NCBI RefSeq assembly: GCF_000383595.1
Contig: NZ_KB911581.1
Coordinates: 310,001 to 374,000 of the forward strand
Source: Streptomyces bottropensis ATCC 25435
GTDB lineage: Bacteria > Actinomycetota > Actinomycetes > Streptomycetales > Streptomycetaceae
Length of the DNA: 64,000 nt
Direction: 5' to 3'
Shown: piece after piece, positions 1 through 8,719 of the stretch
How positions within the stretch are numbered: the first letter of the stretch is position 1
How the letters are laid out: the number at the start of each line of letters is the position of its first letter
Program-made: the position numbers and the translations under genes
The notes under the pieces: generated by a model
Database searches by the model: none
Seen by the model: only the letters and a program-made list of their open reading frames with translations
What the model was told of the DNA's origin: nothing

Positions 1-1
1 A

Positions 2-349
2 GGCAACACCGCTGGTAACACCGCGGGCAACACAGCCGGGAACACCACCTCCGGGATCACCTCGGGCAGCACGGCCGGGAACACCTCCGGCGGTAACGGC
101 GGCGGGCACGACCACGCGCCGGGCCGGCCGGACCACGGCGGCAAGCCTGGAGGGCCGGACCAGGGCGGCAAGCCCGACCGGCCGGACCACGGGGGCAAGC
201 CTGGAGGGCCGGACCAGGGCGGCAAGCCCGACCGGCCGGACCACGGGGGCAAGCCTGGAGGGCCGGACCACGGCGGCAAGCCCGACCACGGCAAGCAGTC
301 CGACGAGGACTACGGCTACGACGACATGCCCAAGGGCTACGAGAGCTAG
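2..349 (+). CDS. C-terminal part of a low-complexity repeat protein (5' end outside window)
   Basis: The frame enters at the window edge and runs 115 codons to a TAG. The visible part is entirely low complexity: a Thr/Ala/Gly/Asn stretch built on GNTAGNT-like units, then His/Asp-containing glycine-proline repeats of the type GGKPGGPDQ and GGKPDRPDHG, then an acidic, tyrosine-rich end (DYGYDDMPKGYES). No catalytic motif is visible. Such tails occur on secreted or wall-associated actinobacterial proteins, but the N-terminus that would show a signal peptide is missing, so export is only inferred. A strong hairpin follows the stop. Function unknown. Confidence 0.6.
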   Translation, partial: GNTAGNTAGNTAGNTTSGITSGSTAGNTSGGNGGGHDHAPGRPDHGGKPGGPDQGGKPDRPDHGGKPGGPDQGGKPDRPDHGGKPGGPDHGGKPDHGKQSDEDYGYDDMPKGYES

Positions 350-381
350 GCACCGCACTGCGGTCAGTCCGCTCACCTGAT

Positions 382-427
382 GACGGCGTGCGGGCGGAAT
401 TCCTATCGAATCCGCCCGTGCGCCGTC
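382..427 (+). terminator. Rho-independent-type hairpin after the repeat protein
   Basis: Arms 382-398 and 411-427 pair over 17 positions, two of them G-U, around a 12-nt loop. There is no T-run, which is usual for Streptomyces terminators. It separates the upstream gene from the DUF5819 gene. Confidence 0.75.
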
Positions 428-485
428 GGTGGCAGTCAGTGACAAAGCCAGGCGCGAGCAGCCGATAGAGAAAGACAGGTAGGCG

Positions 486-1202
486 GTGTCGAGCGGAATC
501 GACTCAGCTGACGTGGAGGAAATCCAGCAGTCCCACTCCGGTCCGGCCACGCAGGAAATTCCTGACGCCACGGCCGCGCCGCACAGGTCGTCGAGGGGTG
601 TCCGTGCGCTGAAATCAGGACTGCGCGCCGCCATGGTCCTGTGCCTGGCGGCGAGTTTCGTCCACGTGCTTCTCGTGTTCCTTCATGTGGCACCGGCCAA
701 CACCGTCTCCAAGCGATACAGCCCACTGATCAATGCATGGGTGTACCCCTTCTTCGAACAGAACTGGCGGCTCTTCGCCCCGGACCCCGAATCCGTCAAC
801 CGGCAGATTCTGGTCAGAACCGCACGCGCCGGTTCCGGCGGATCGGTTCAAGTGGGCCCCTGGTTCGACCTGACGGCCGTGGATGGTTCCGCGGTCGAAC
901 ATCAGCCGTTTCCGAGCCATACGGCGCAGAACATGCTGCGCCGTGCCTGGACCGGCTACGTCGACACGCACGGAGGGGACGACAAGGCGCGCACGGAACG
1001 CGCCCTGATGATGCGGAAGTACCTGACCAACATCGCCGCGGACCGCGTTGCCGCCCACAGGAGCGGCACCTTCGACTTCATTCAGCTCCGCGTCGTCACA
1101 CTGCCCATCGACGCGCCCGGCCCCGCCGCCGGCAAGCGCCCGCCGGCTCCGGCCGAGAACCGGCTCCTGCCCTGGTGGAAGGTGACCCGTCATGGAGAAT
1201 GA
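486..1202 (+). CDS. DUF5819 family protein, partner of HTTM protein
   Basis: This is a 238-residue protein starting at GTG 486 behind an AGG-rich ribosome site. A polar Ser/Gln/Ala N-terminal tail of about 45 residues is followed by one membrane segment (about 50-68, ending HVLLVFLHVAPAN) and an extracytoplasmic domain that begins with the family-typical WVYPFFEQNWRLFAPDP. I recognise this as the DUF5819 family, which in actinobacteria usually sits directly before an HTTM protein. That is the case here: the stop overlaps the next gene's start by 11 bases, implying translational coupling and probably a joint membrane complex. The biochemical function of the family is not established. Confidence 0.85.
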   Translation: MSSGIDSADVEEIQQSHSGPATQEIPDATAAPHRSSRGVRALKSGLRAAMVLCLAASFVHVLLVFLHVAPANTVSKRYSPLINAWVYPFFEQNWRLFAPDPESVNRQILVRTARAGSGGSVQVGPWFDLTAVDGSAVEHQPFPSHTAQNMLRRAWTGYVDTHGGDDKARTERALMMRKYLTNIAADRVAAHRSGTFDFIQLRVVTLPIDAPGPAAGKRPPAPAENRLLPWWKVTRHGE

Positions 1203-2382
1203 GGCGCAGAGGACCGCGTCCGCCGACGCCGACCCGTGGCTCGCCGCCCGGATCGCAACCGTATGGGACCTCCTGACCGGCCGCCCGGTGTCTCTGTACG
1301 CCGCGTCGGTGCTGCGCATCGGCTACGGGCTGCTCTACCTGCTCTTTCTGCTGCGAGAGTTCCCGCATCGTGCCGAGATCTGGGGTCCCGGCTCCGCGTG
1401 GACGCCCGCCTTGGCACGTCAACTCTTCGAGCAAACAGGGTGGTTCAGCGTCCTGACCCTGTCCGACAGCCGCGCCTACTTCGAGCTCTGCTACGTGCTG
1501 GCCCTCGTCACGACCGCGCTGTTCATGCTGGGCTGGCGGACCCGCGTCCTGTCCGTCCTCTTCGCCTTCGTGGTGACCTCGTTCCATGCCCGGGCGGTCT
1601 TCATGACGGACGGGGGTGACAACCTGATCCTGCTGATGGCCTTCTACCTGGTCCTGACGGCCTGCGGTCGACGCTGGTCGCTGGACGCGCGCAGGAACAG
1701 GCTGAAGACGGTTCGCGCGGGGACCGCGCCGGAACCGGCGGGGCGTCCCTTCACGCTGCAACTCCGCGACGCCCGCACCACCTTGATCACGGTGGTGCAC
1801 AACTGCGGCATGCTCCTGATCGCGGCACAGGTCTGCTTCCTCTACGGATCGGCCGGCCTGTACAAGGTCCAGGGACCTTCCTGGAGCAGCGGCACCGCAC
1901 TCCACTACGTCCTCAACCTCGAACTCTTCCGACCCTGGCCCGCACTCTCCCACTTCGTGGACGAGCACACACTCGCTGTCGCCGTCGCCGGCTACATGAC
2001 CGTGCTCTTGCAGGTGGCCTTCCCGTTCGTCCTCTTCGGCAGGCTCAAGTACCCCGTTCTCGCGATGCTGCTGGGCATGCACATCGGCATCGCCGCACTC
2101 ATGGGGCTGCCTCTGTTCTCCGGCGCGATGATCGTTGCGGATGCCGCGTTCCTTCCCGACCGCTTCTACACCTTCCTGCCCCACCTCTGCCGACGCGCGA
2201 TGCGCCGGCCGGACGGACGGCATCCGGCAATTGGACGAGCGGCGGGAGCCGGAACGGTACCCGCGCAAGGCAGGCCCGGTGTGCTCGGCTCGAAGCATCG
2301 AGTCGTACTCCCCGAAGGGCGAACGGACAACACGCTCGCCACCGAGCCCGCGTCCCCCCGGACGCCCCCGAAGAGCAGGTGA
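1192..2382 (+). CDS. HTTM (vitamin K-dependent carboxylase-like) integral membrane protein
   Basis: This is a 396-residue polytopic protein with several hydrophobic segments, including YGLLYLLFLLREFPHR near residue 45, a loop with a GGDN motif (about 140) and later VHNCGMLLIAAQVCFLYGSAGLYKV and a YMTVLLQVAFPFVLFG helix. These are hallmarks of the HTTM (horizontally transferred transmembrane) domain related to gamma-glutamyl carboxylase. The last ~70 residues are polar and low complexity. The ATG at 1192 lies inside the end of the DUF5819 gene, so the two are translationally coupled. True vitamin K carboxylase activity is not implied; bacterial HTTM proteins are mostly uncharacterised. Confidence 0.85.
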   Translation: MENEAQRTASADADPWLAARIATVWDLLTGRPVSLYAASVLRIGYGLLYLLFLLREFPHRAEIWGPGSAWTPALARQLFEQTGWFSVLTLSDSRAYFELCYVLALVTTALFMLGWRTRVLSVLFAFVVTSFHARAVFMTDGGDNLILLMAFYLVLTACGRRWSLDARRNRLKTVRAGTAPEPAGRPFTLQLRDARTTLITVVHNCGMLLIAAQVCFLYGSAGLYKVQGPSWSSGTALHYVLNLELFRPWPALSHFVDEHTLAVAVAGYMTVLLQVAFPFVLFGRLKYPVLAMLLGMHIGIAALMGLPLFSGAMIVADAAFLPDRFYTFLPHLCRRAMRRPDGRHPAIGRAAGAGTVPAQGRPGVLGSKHRVVLPEGRTDNTLATEPASPRTPPKSR

Positions 2383-2562
2383 GTCGGCTACCGAGCTGCA
2401 CGATGTCGAAGGGGCCCTCGTAGAGGCCGTTCGGCGGTGGGCTTTGCGGTGGCGCGGACCACGCGTTCGGTGGTGGCGCTGACCCCTGCGAGTTGCGCGG
2501 ACCCCACGACTGCGGCTCTTGAGCGCGGTGCTGTCAGTCCACGTGGGGAGGCCGCCGAGAGC

Positions 2563-2838
2563 TCATGGTGCGGTTGTGGTGCGCGCTCCACCCACCGGTC
2601 TGGAGCATGGGTACTCAGGGGTGCGATGGCCGTCGCCGATGCCGAGGACGGCTTTGTCGAGGAGCTTGTGGTGCAGTGAGCACAGGGGCAGACCGTTGTC
2701 GACATCGTCCGGGCCGCGAAGGCCCACCACCGCACGTGCGCGGCTTCCAACCCGACGGGTACGGCGCCGATCCTGCCGTCTGGCCGCAGCAGGCCACTGG
2801 TACTCGTAGCCGGTCAGCATCGACTCTCTCCGTCGCAT
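2563..2838 (-). pseudogene. Relic of an HNH endonuclease C-terminus (two frameshifts)
   Basis: On the minus strand three segments in shifting frames reconstruct the end of an HNH nuclease: TGYEYQ, then DGRIGAVPVGLEAAHVRWWAF in a second frame, then GPDDVDNGLPLCSLHHKLLDK back in the first. The AAH, DNG and LCSLHHKLLD elements are the HNH core of the family that includes the phosphorothioate-dependent (ScoMcrA-type) HNH enzymes. The N-terminal recognition region is absent and frame changes occur near 2795 and 2700. It is therefore a dead remnant of a defence or restriction nuclease. Confidence 0.75.
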
Positions 2839-3798
2839 CCGCCGGTCCCGCGAGGTACCGCGGTGGTGCGGGCGAGGCGGTAGACCACAGGCCGACCTGA
2901 TGCCGCCGGTGCCGCTGTGCGGGGCATCAGGTCAGGGGTGCGCATGCGTGGCGCCTGCGGGCCGCAGTCGTCGGCCGCCGCAGTGCTCGTCGCCGACTAC
3001 CTCCCCAGTACGGCGGACGCCCTGTGGGGTCCTCTGGCGGCCGTCGCTCCCCGGACGCCCCCCGGAGCGGACGGTTGCGAGGGGGATTACCTCGCCGCCG
3101 AGCGCACGAAAATCTGTGGTGGCTGAAGTAGACATTGGGTGGTCCCATGGTTATGGTTTCTCTCGTAGCCCAGAGGGACAGCAGGGCCTGGCAGACACGA
3201 ACTGCCGGGCAGTAGTACGCAGTTGTTGTTCGCAGGACGGTGCGGTGGTGGAGTCCCGAAGCCAGGGTTGTCGCAGGACGGCGACGGGGCTGACGACCGG
3301 ACCGGGTGGCCCGCGGTGATCAGGGGCCGCCGTGAGCAGGGCCGCGGTCGACGCGGTGGCAGTACCCGTAAGTGCAGTTCGCGGTATCCAGCAGTGAAGT
3401 CAGTGAGCGGTACCTCGGTGAAGGCGTCGGCTGCGGGCGCGCGCATCGGGAGGTTCGGCAGTGGGGTTCCAAGCCAGAGTGGACGCAGGACGGGCGACGG
3501 GGCTGGCTGCCGGAGAGTGGCGCTTCGCGAGGCCACCAGTAGTTCGCAGTATCAGCAGTGCCAGCAGTCAGTACCCGTTTGGCAAGTGATTGGTTCAGAG
3601 GGAAGAACGGAGGAGCCGAGCGCCATCAGGATCGCCCGGGCGGACGTGTTGGGCCCGGGTACCGCAGGACATCGATAGTGAGGTGGTCTCCGGTCGAGCA
3701 ACCGCGATCCCCGCGTCCCCGACAGCGTCTCGGTCGGTTCAGCGGACACAGAAGGCCGGCGCAGCATTGGGGCCGGCAGATGGTGTAGCAGTTCCTTC
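2839..3798. other. Long intergenic/leader region without a supported gene
   Basis: No frame in these ~960 bases has recognisable protein similarity. The right half carries degenerate repeats rich in GCAGT and GCAGGACGG units (see the repeat entry) and leads to the palindrome before the MerR gene. It could be a long structured 5' leader, or debris between the HNH relic and the MerR gene. Confidence 0.5.
3209..3583 (+). repeat. Degenerate direct repeats upstream of the MerR gene
   Basis: A ~42-base unit beginning AAGCCAGRGT and containing GCAGGACGG and GACGGGGCTG occurs at about 3259-3300 and again at 3472-3513. Each copy is followed, about 70-100 bases on, by a GCAGT/TTCGC/AGTAT-rich stretch containing CAGTACCCG (3359-3410 and 3535-3583). 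A third, poorer GCAGTAGTACGCAGTT stretch is at 3209. The pattern suggests an old duplication of ~200 bases within a non-coding leader. Confidence 0.5.
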
Positions 3799-3830
3799 GG
3801 GGCCCTGGTGCCGTACGGCACCAGGGCCCC
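3799..3830 (+). promoter_or_regulatory. Perfect 32-bp palindrome just upstream of the MerR start
   Basis: The sequence reads GGGGCCCTGGTGCCGT followed immediately by its exact reverse complement, ending 25 bases before the ATG and 11-12 bases before the ribosome site. As RNA it would form a 16-bp stem with almost no loop. It could act as an attenuator, a translational control hairpin, or a DNA operator bound by the dimeric MerR product itself. Confidence 0.65.
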
Positions 3831-3855
3831 TCCACGCGTTCCACAGAGAGGTGAG

Positions 3856-4188
3856 ATGACAGCAGACGATTCCTTCGGCCGTCTCGACGACGACGATTAC
3901 CCCGCCTACACCATGGGTCGAGCTGCCGACATGCTCGGCACCACCCCCGGCTTCCTCCGCGCCCTCGGCGAAGCCCGCCTCATCACCCCGCTCCGCTCCG
4001 AGGGCGGACATCGCCGCTACTCCCGCTACCAGCTGCGGATCGCCGCCCGCGCCCGGGAACTCGTCGACCACGGCACCCCCATCGAGGCGGCCTGTCGCAT
4101 CGTCGTCCTCGAAGACCAGCTCGAAGAAGCCCAGCGCATCAACGCCGAGTACCGCAGTGCCGCCTCCCGGCACACGGTCGGCATCTGA
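3856..4188 (+). CDS. MerR-family transcriptional regulator (small, no sensor domain)
   Basis: ATG 3856 follows GAGAGGTGAG at normal distance; an earlier in-frame start at 3808 lies inside the palindrome and has no ribosome site. The 110-residue product has an acidic start (DDDDYPAYTMGRAADML), a MerR winged-helix DNA-binding domain at about residues 18-90 (TMGRAADMLGTTPGFLRALGEARL, then SEGGHRRYSRYQL) and a C-terminal helix suited to dimer formation (about 85-103). There is no cysteine or other metal- or drug-sensing domain, so a stand-alone regulator is likely. The target is unknown; the palindrome directly upstream is a candidate autoregulatory site. Confidence 0.85.
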   Translation: MTADDSFGRLDDDDYPAYTMGRAADMLGTTPGFLRALGEARLITPLRSEGGHRRYSRYQLRIAARARELVDHGTPIEAACRIVVLEDQLEEAQRINAEYRSAASRHTVGI

Positions 4189-4258
4189 CCCGCCGTCCGC
4201 AGCCAGGGGCCACACCGCACTGATCCGTACTGATCCGTCCATTTCAGAATTCGAGCGC

Positions 4259-5050
4259 GTGATCACCGAAGACACTCAGCCGCCGGAACACGGTCGCGAT
4301 CCACGGCCTCGCCCCGGCACCGCTCCCGACGCCCCGCGCACCCTCGCGGTCGATGCGCCTGTCGGCCCAACCGGCCGGCAGGCTGCCGCCGGCCTGGAAG
4401 GCGGGGCGGAGCGTGTGGCGGCCGCCCTGAAGCCGAGGATGCGTGGCTGGCTGCACGCCGGCGTGTTCCCCCTGTCTCTGGTCGGCGGCATCGTCCTGAT
4501 CGCCGTCTCGCGTTCGGCGGCGGCAGTGGCGGCCTGCTCGGTGTACGCGTTGTCGGCCTGCCTGCTGTTCGGTACCAGCGGGGTCTACCACCGTGGAACG
4601 TGGGGTCCGCGCGGGGAGGCGGTCCTGCGGCGGCTGGACCACGCGAACATCTTCCTGATCATCGCCGCCACCTACACCCCGCTGGCGGTACTGCTGCTGC
4701 CCGCGGACCGGCAGCGGGTGCTGCTGACCGTGGTGTGGGCGGGTGCCCTGGCCGGCATCGCCTTTCGCATCCTGTGGATCGGGGCTCCCCGGTGGCTGTA
4801 CACCCCGTGCTACATCGCGCTGGGCTGGGTGGCCGTCTTCAACCTGCCCGACTTCGCACGCACCGGCGGCACCGCGGTCGTCGTACTCGTCATCGCCGGC
4901 GGTCTGCTCTACACCGCGGGTGCCGTCGTCTACGGACTCAAGCGCCCCGACCCCTCACCGTCCTGGTTCGGCTTCCACGAGGTCTTCCACGCCCTCACCA
5001 TCGCCGCCTTCACCGCGCACTACACGGCCATCCTCCTGGCAGTCACATGA
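4259..5050 (+). CDS. Hemolysin III / PAQR-family seven-helix membrane protein
   Basis: The product is about 264 residues from GTG 4259. An upstream start at 4157 would overlap the MerR gene and add an untypical Pro/Ser tail, so I prefer 4259, though its ribosome site is weak. The membrane core contains the family motifs FGTSGVYHRG, RRLDHANIFLIIAATYTP and a final FHEVFHALTIAAFTAHYTA. The conserved histidines form the predicted metal site of PAQR/hemolysin III proteins. About seven hydrophobic segments are visible. The hemolysin name is historical; the role of bacterial members is unclear and may concern membrane lipid homeostasis. Confidence 0.85.
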   Translation: MITEDTQPPEHGRDPRPRPGTAPDAPRTLAVDAPVGPTGRQAAAGLEGGAERVAAALKPRMRGWLHAGVFPLSLVGGIVLIAVSRSAAAVAACSVYALSACLLFGTSGVYHRGTWGPRGEAVLRRLDHANIFLIIAATYTPLAVLLLPADRQRVLLTVVWAGALAGIAFRILWIGAPRWLYTPCYIALGWVAVFNLPDFARTGGTAVVVLVIAGGLLYTAGAVVYGLKRPDPSPSWFGFHEVFHALTIAAFTAHYTAILLAVT

Positions 5051-5176
5051 CCGCGGTCGGAGGCAGCCCCAAGCACATGGTGCCTTGGGGTCCCCGACCG
5101 CACCTGGTCAGCGAGACTGGTGGGCGAGGGGCCTCCGGTGGAGTCCTGTGCGTCATCGAGCAGTTGAGGAGCCGAT

Positions 5177-6487
5177 GTGACCGCAAGAGGGCCGGACGGC
5201 GGGCGGGCCTCTCGCCCTCCCGGGGGCGGGAGTCTCCCGGACAGGGCGATGACTCTGGCCGGGGCGTTGGCGGCGGCGGAGGCCGCGGCGCCCGTGGAGT
5301 CGCTCGACGTGGTCGCGCGCATGCTCAAGGAGCACCTCGGGGCTGTGTCGGTGTCGTTCCTCATCACCGACTTCACCGGCGGCTCAGTCGTACGACTGGG
5401 GGCGGTGGGCAGCGTCGAGACCGATGAACCCGCCCGGCGGATCATGCTGCGGGGCACCGTGTACGACGACGTGATCCGCACCCAGCGGCCGAGCGTGGCG
5501 GAACGGGGCGAGGGCGCGCTGGTGCGCATCGTCGCTCCGGTGACCAACCGCGGGGACGCCATCGGGCTCCTCGAACTGTTCCTGCCCACGGCGCCGGACA
5601 CGGAGGTGATGCGGGAGATCGGCGAGACCGCCCACGCCCTGGCGTACATCGTCATCGCCAACCGGTCCTACACCGACGTGTACCAGTGGGGCCGCCGTAC
5701 CGTCCCGCTGAGCCTGGCCGCGGAGATCCAGCACCGCCTGCTCCCGGCGTCGCTGGCGTGCGAGGCGGCGCAGTTCGCGGTGGCCGGGGCGCTGGAGCCG
5801 GCCGACCACGTCGGGGGTGACACCTTCGACTACGTGATCGACCGGGACACGGTGCAGCTCTCCGTCACCGATGCCATGGGTCACGATGTCGAGGCCGCGC
5901 TGCTGGCCACCCTTCTCGTGGGCGCTCTGCGCCGGGCCCGGCGGGCCGGTGGCGGCCTGGACGATCAGGCCCGCCAGGCCGACCAGGCCATGCGCGAGCA
6001 CGGCCGCCAGGGGTACGTCACCGGCCAGCTCCTGCGTATCAGCCTGATCGACGGCACAACCGAGTTCATCAACGCGGGGCACCCCTGGCCGCTGCGGATG
6101 CGGGACGGACAGGTGCGGGAGATCACTCCGAAGATCGACATGCCGTTCGGCTTCCCCGCTCCTCACAGCTACCGGGTCCAGTCGCTGGACCTGCGGCCGG
6201 GCGACCGGCTGGTGATGCTGACCGACGGCATGCTGGAGCGCAACGCAGGCAGCCTCGACCTCTCCGACCTGATCGTGCGCACCCGTGATCTGCATCCCCG
6301 CGAGGCGGCCCGCGCACTCATCGCGGCGGTCGTCGACGCCCACCACGGCCGTCTGCAGGACGACGCGACCGTCATGTGCCTGGACTGGCGGGGCGTCGGC
6401 CGCTCCCAACGTGTCGCCGCCACCGGAGCCGACCTCACCGACGCCTCCGCCGCGTCAAGGACGGGACGGACCACTCCCGGACGATGA
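5177..6487 (+). CDS. GAF-like sensor domain / SpoIIE-type PP2C serine phosphatase
   Basis: GTG 5177 is preceded by TTGAGGAG. The 436-residue protein has an N-terminal GAF-like domain (about 25-160, containing the VSFLITDFTGGSVVRLG strand pair and PVTNRGDAIGLLEL) and a SpoIIE/PP2C domain (about 175-400). All metal-binding signatures are present: GGDTFDY, DAMGHD, NAGHPWP, LTDGMLE and DDATVM. In Streptomyces such phosphatases act on phosphorylated anti-anti-sigma factors in partner-switching cascades. No anti-sigma or antagonist gene is adjacent, so the target is unknown. It is monocistronic, and the coding sequence ends beside a desaturase relic. Confidence 0.88.
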   Translation: MTARGPDGGRASRPPGGGSLPDRAMTLAGALAAAEAAAPVESLDVVARMLKEHLGAVSVSFLITDFTGGSVVRLGAVGSVETDEPARRIMLRGTVYDDVIRTQRPSVAERGEGALVRIVAPVTNRGDAIGLLELFLPTAPDTEVMREIGETAHALAYIVIANRSYTDVYQWGRRTVPLSLAAEIQHRLLPASLACEAAQFAVAGALEPADHVGGDTFDYVIDRDTVQLSVTDAMGHDVEAALLATLLVGALRRARRAGGGLDDQARQADQAMREHGRQGYVTGQLLRISLIDGTTEFINAGHPWPLRMRDGQVREITPKIDMPFGFPAPHSYRVQSLDLRPGDRLVMLTDGMLERNAGSLDLSDLIVRTRDLHPREAARALIAAVVDAHHGRLQDDATVMCLDWRGVGRSQRVAATGADLTDASAASRTGRTTPGR

Positions 6488-6660
6488 ATCTGGGCATGTG
6501 CGTGGGGCGAGGGCCCGGCCGAACCACGGCGGCGTAGTCCGGTTCGAGTTCCAGTTCCTCGCACTGGCGGCGGACGATGGTTCGGGCCTTGCGCAGGCCG
6601 GTGCCGGGCATGCCGGGGAACAGGTGATGCTCGGGCTGCCGCCGCCGCGGGATGCGCTCG
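6435..6660 (-). pseudogene. C-terminal relic of a fatty acid desaturase
   Basis: The minus frame encodes RRRQPEHHLFPGMPGTGLRKARTIVRRQCEELEL. This matches the last histidine box (QxEHHLFP) and C-terminal helix of membrane fatty acid/acyl-CoA desaturases. The rest of the enzyme, including the first two histidine boxes, is missing. The break coincides with the start of an integrase fragment, so insertion of that element probably truncated the gene. Confidence 0.7.
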
Positions 6661-6844
6661 CTGGCTGCCCGCGCGACCGCGGAGAGAGGAAGACGTCTGC
6701 TTTCGTCCACCGGTGGCGGCGCAGGCCCTCTGTCCGCATGGGGGCTGCCTGCCAGTCAGTTCTCACACCGTGGCAGGACAGAGCTTCTGGAGCGGTCCGT
6801 GCGCTTTCGGGGCAGAACCGGGGCCGACCGGTGAAGAGGGTCCG

Positions 6845-7641
6845 GCCGATCACTCGATGACGGCCAAGGCGTACCGACTTCTCAAAGCCATCATGGAAAC
6901 GGCCGTGGACGACGAGCTGATCACGCGCAATCCCTGCCGGATCAAGGGCGCCGGTAAGGACAGGACGGCTGAACGACGCATCGCCGCCGTCGCTCAGGTC
7001 GATGCCCTCGCCGAAGCGGTCGGGATGCGTTACCGGCTCATGGTCTACCGCGGTGCGTACGGTCCGATGCGGCCGGAGGAACTGGCCGGCCTCCGCCGCC
7101 GAGACGTCGACCTCGACAACCTCCGGGTCCGCGTTCGCCTCGCCGAGCCGGAGCGGATGAACGGGCGGCGCGTCCAGGGCGACACCAGATCCGAGGCGGG
7201 CACCCGGACTGTGATCCTTCCCGCGTTCCTCCGCCGGGAGCTCCGCCGGCACCTGGAGAGCTACGCCGAGCCGGGCCCGGCCGGGCTGATCTTCGTCGGG
7301 GAGAAGGATGCTCCCTTCCGGCGCAGCACCTTCGGGCGGAAGTGGCGGAAGGCGCGTGAGATCGTCGGCATGTCCGAGGGCTTCCGGTACTACGACCTCA
7401 GGCACACGGGGCACACGCTGTCCACGCGCTCCGGGGCCACGCTCAAAGGCACCATGGTCCGCGCCGGGCAGTCCTCGGAGAAGCGGCGCTGATCCATCAG
7501 CACTCCGACGACGAGCGGCAAGAAGAGGTCGCCGCCGGGCTGGACGCCACCGTACGGAAGGCGCGGGCCGCTGCCAGGGAGAAGCAGCGCAACGCGGAGG
7601 CTGGCGAGCCTTCTGGCACGAATCTGGCACGCGACGAGTGA
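6845..7641 (+). pseudogene. Inactivated tyrosine integrase of an integrative element
   Basis: The frame from about residue TAKAYRLLKAI through RPEELAGLRRRDVDL and GFRYYDLRHTGHTLS is the catalytic half of an actinobacterial tyrosine recombinase. The N-terminal arm-binding and core-binding parts are absent. A one-base deletion near 7485 (AAGCGG where AAGGCGG is expected) ends the frame at 7492; the next frame continues AALIHQHSDDERQEEVAAGLDATVRKARAAAREKQ to the stop at 7641. In relatives the segment reads LIYQH and supplies the nucleophilic tyrosine; here it is histidine. The enzyme is thus dead three times over. It lies directly beside att module 1, the usual position for such an integrase. 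Confidence 0.85.
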
Positions 7642-7862
7642 TCACAACGGACAGCAAAAAGGCCCGGGTCTTTGACCTGGGCCTCAGTCATGGAGCGGGT
7701 GACGAGAATCGAACTCGCGCTCTCAGCTTGGGAAGCGACGGCGCTTGGGTGGCGGTGTGGCTGCTGACCGGCGTGGATTCGTCGTGCCGGCGTGGCTGCG
7801 CGGCCCTGGTCGCACCGCTGTTGACCGTGACTGTCCGCTCATACGGGCACGCTGTGGGCACG
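7612..7862 (-). mobile_element. Attachment module 1: tRNA-Gly(CCC) 3' half with integrase arm-type repeats
   Basis: Positions 7691-7736 are the reverse complement of a tRNA-Gly 3' half: anticodon-loop CTTCCCAAG, T-arm GAGTTCGATTCTC and 3' end CACCCGCTCCA. The 5' half is missing, so it is an attachment core and not a gene. To the left lie two direct GGCACG arms 11 bases apart (7612-7635) and a near-perfect hairpin (7660-7684). To the right, after a shared GACGGCGCTTGGG flank, comes CACCGCTGTTGACCGTGA and two more GGGCACG arms (7844-7862). The same order recurs at 10.1, 22.1 and 27.1 kb. Confidence 0.8.
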
Positions 7863-8326
7863 GGTCCGAAGAACGGCGGGCGGAGCGGGTGTGCGGACGA
7901 GTGTGGCGCTTGACTCTGCTCGTTCGTTCGTCCGGCTCGGGGAGCCTTCGCGAGTGCACTGGGCTCCGGCGCATTACGCCCCTGCGCTCCGGGATCGACT
8001 GTCGCGCTTCCCTAGGAACTGCCGGCGCCCGGCCCTGGCTCATTCACGGGTACTTCCGTTGCACTTCCCGCCCCGCGTTTCATCGCCGGCACCACAGGTA
8101 CCGTCGACTCCCCGATGCAGCGGGTGAGGCTGGACACCGCGTACGGGCACAACTCCGCAGCCACCCGGGATGCTGGCCGGGACCGACCGACCGCCCGCGC
8201 TGAGCCGAGCGCCGGGCGTGCGGTCTGCCGGTGCGCCACCGGCGCGGCAGTGAACGACGTCCACCGTGCTGCAGCACACCGGTGTCGCGTGGCCGCGGTG
8301 TCCCGCAGCAAGCTTCTTGCCTCGGT
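7863..8326. other. Gap without a supported gene
   Basis: No frame in these ~460 bases shows recognisable protein motifs or a convincing ribosome site. It lies between att module 1 and a truncated monooxygenase and is probably leftover element DNA. Confidence 0.5.
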
Positions 8327-8719
8327 TCAGTCGGCCGTGGTCGGGCCGAACCAGGCGGTGAGGGCGGTCCGGAGAGCGGCGGGCTCGGGGGTGGCGCCGG
8401 CGTGTGCGGTCCAGGCGACGTGGCCGTCGGGGCGGATGAGGAGCGCGGTGGGGGCGGGGGTGTCGTCGACCGGCCAGACGGGCCAGTGGCCGGCCGTGGA
8501 CCGGGCCTCGACGAGGTCGACGCGATTGGCCCAGCCCTTGGCCGTGGCCGCCAGTGCGGTGTCACCGCGGAGGTCGAGCAGCACGGGGCGCGCGGTGCGC
8601 AGCAGTTCGAAGACGCGACGCCGGCTGTCACCGGTCTTCAGATCGACGTCGGGGACCCGGCGGCCGGTCAGCGGGTGGTCGCCGCTCCTAGGGTGGCGGA
8701 GGTCCAGCGCGGTGATCAT
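8327..8719 (-). pseudogene. C-terminal thioredoxin-like domain of an FAD-dependent aromatic monooxygenase
   Basis: The ~130 residues (SGDHPLTGRRVPDVDL, RTARPVLLDLRGD, DTPAPTALLIRPDGHVAW) match the C-terminal domain of class A FAD monooxygenases of the aromatic polyketide hydroxylase type, which are normally about 500 residues. The FAD-binding N-terminal three quarters is absent and the similarity ends abruptly near 8719. It cannot be active alone and is called a truncated remnant. Confidence 0.75.
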
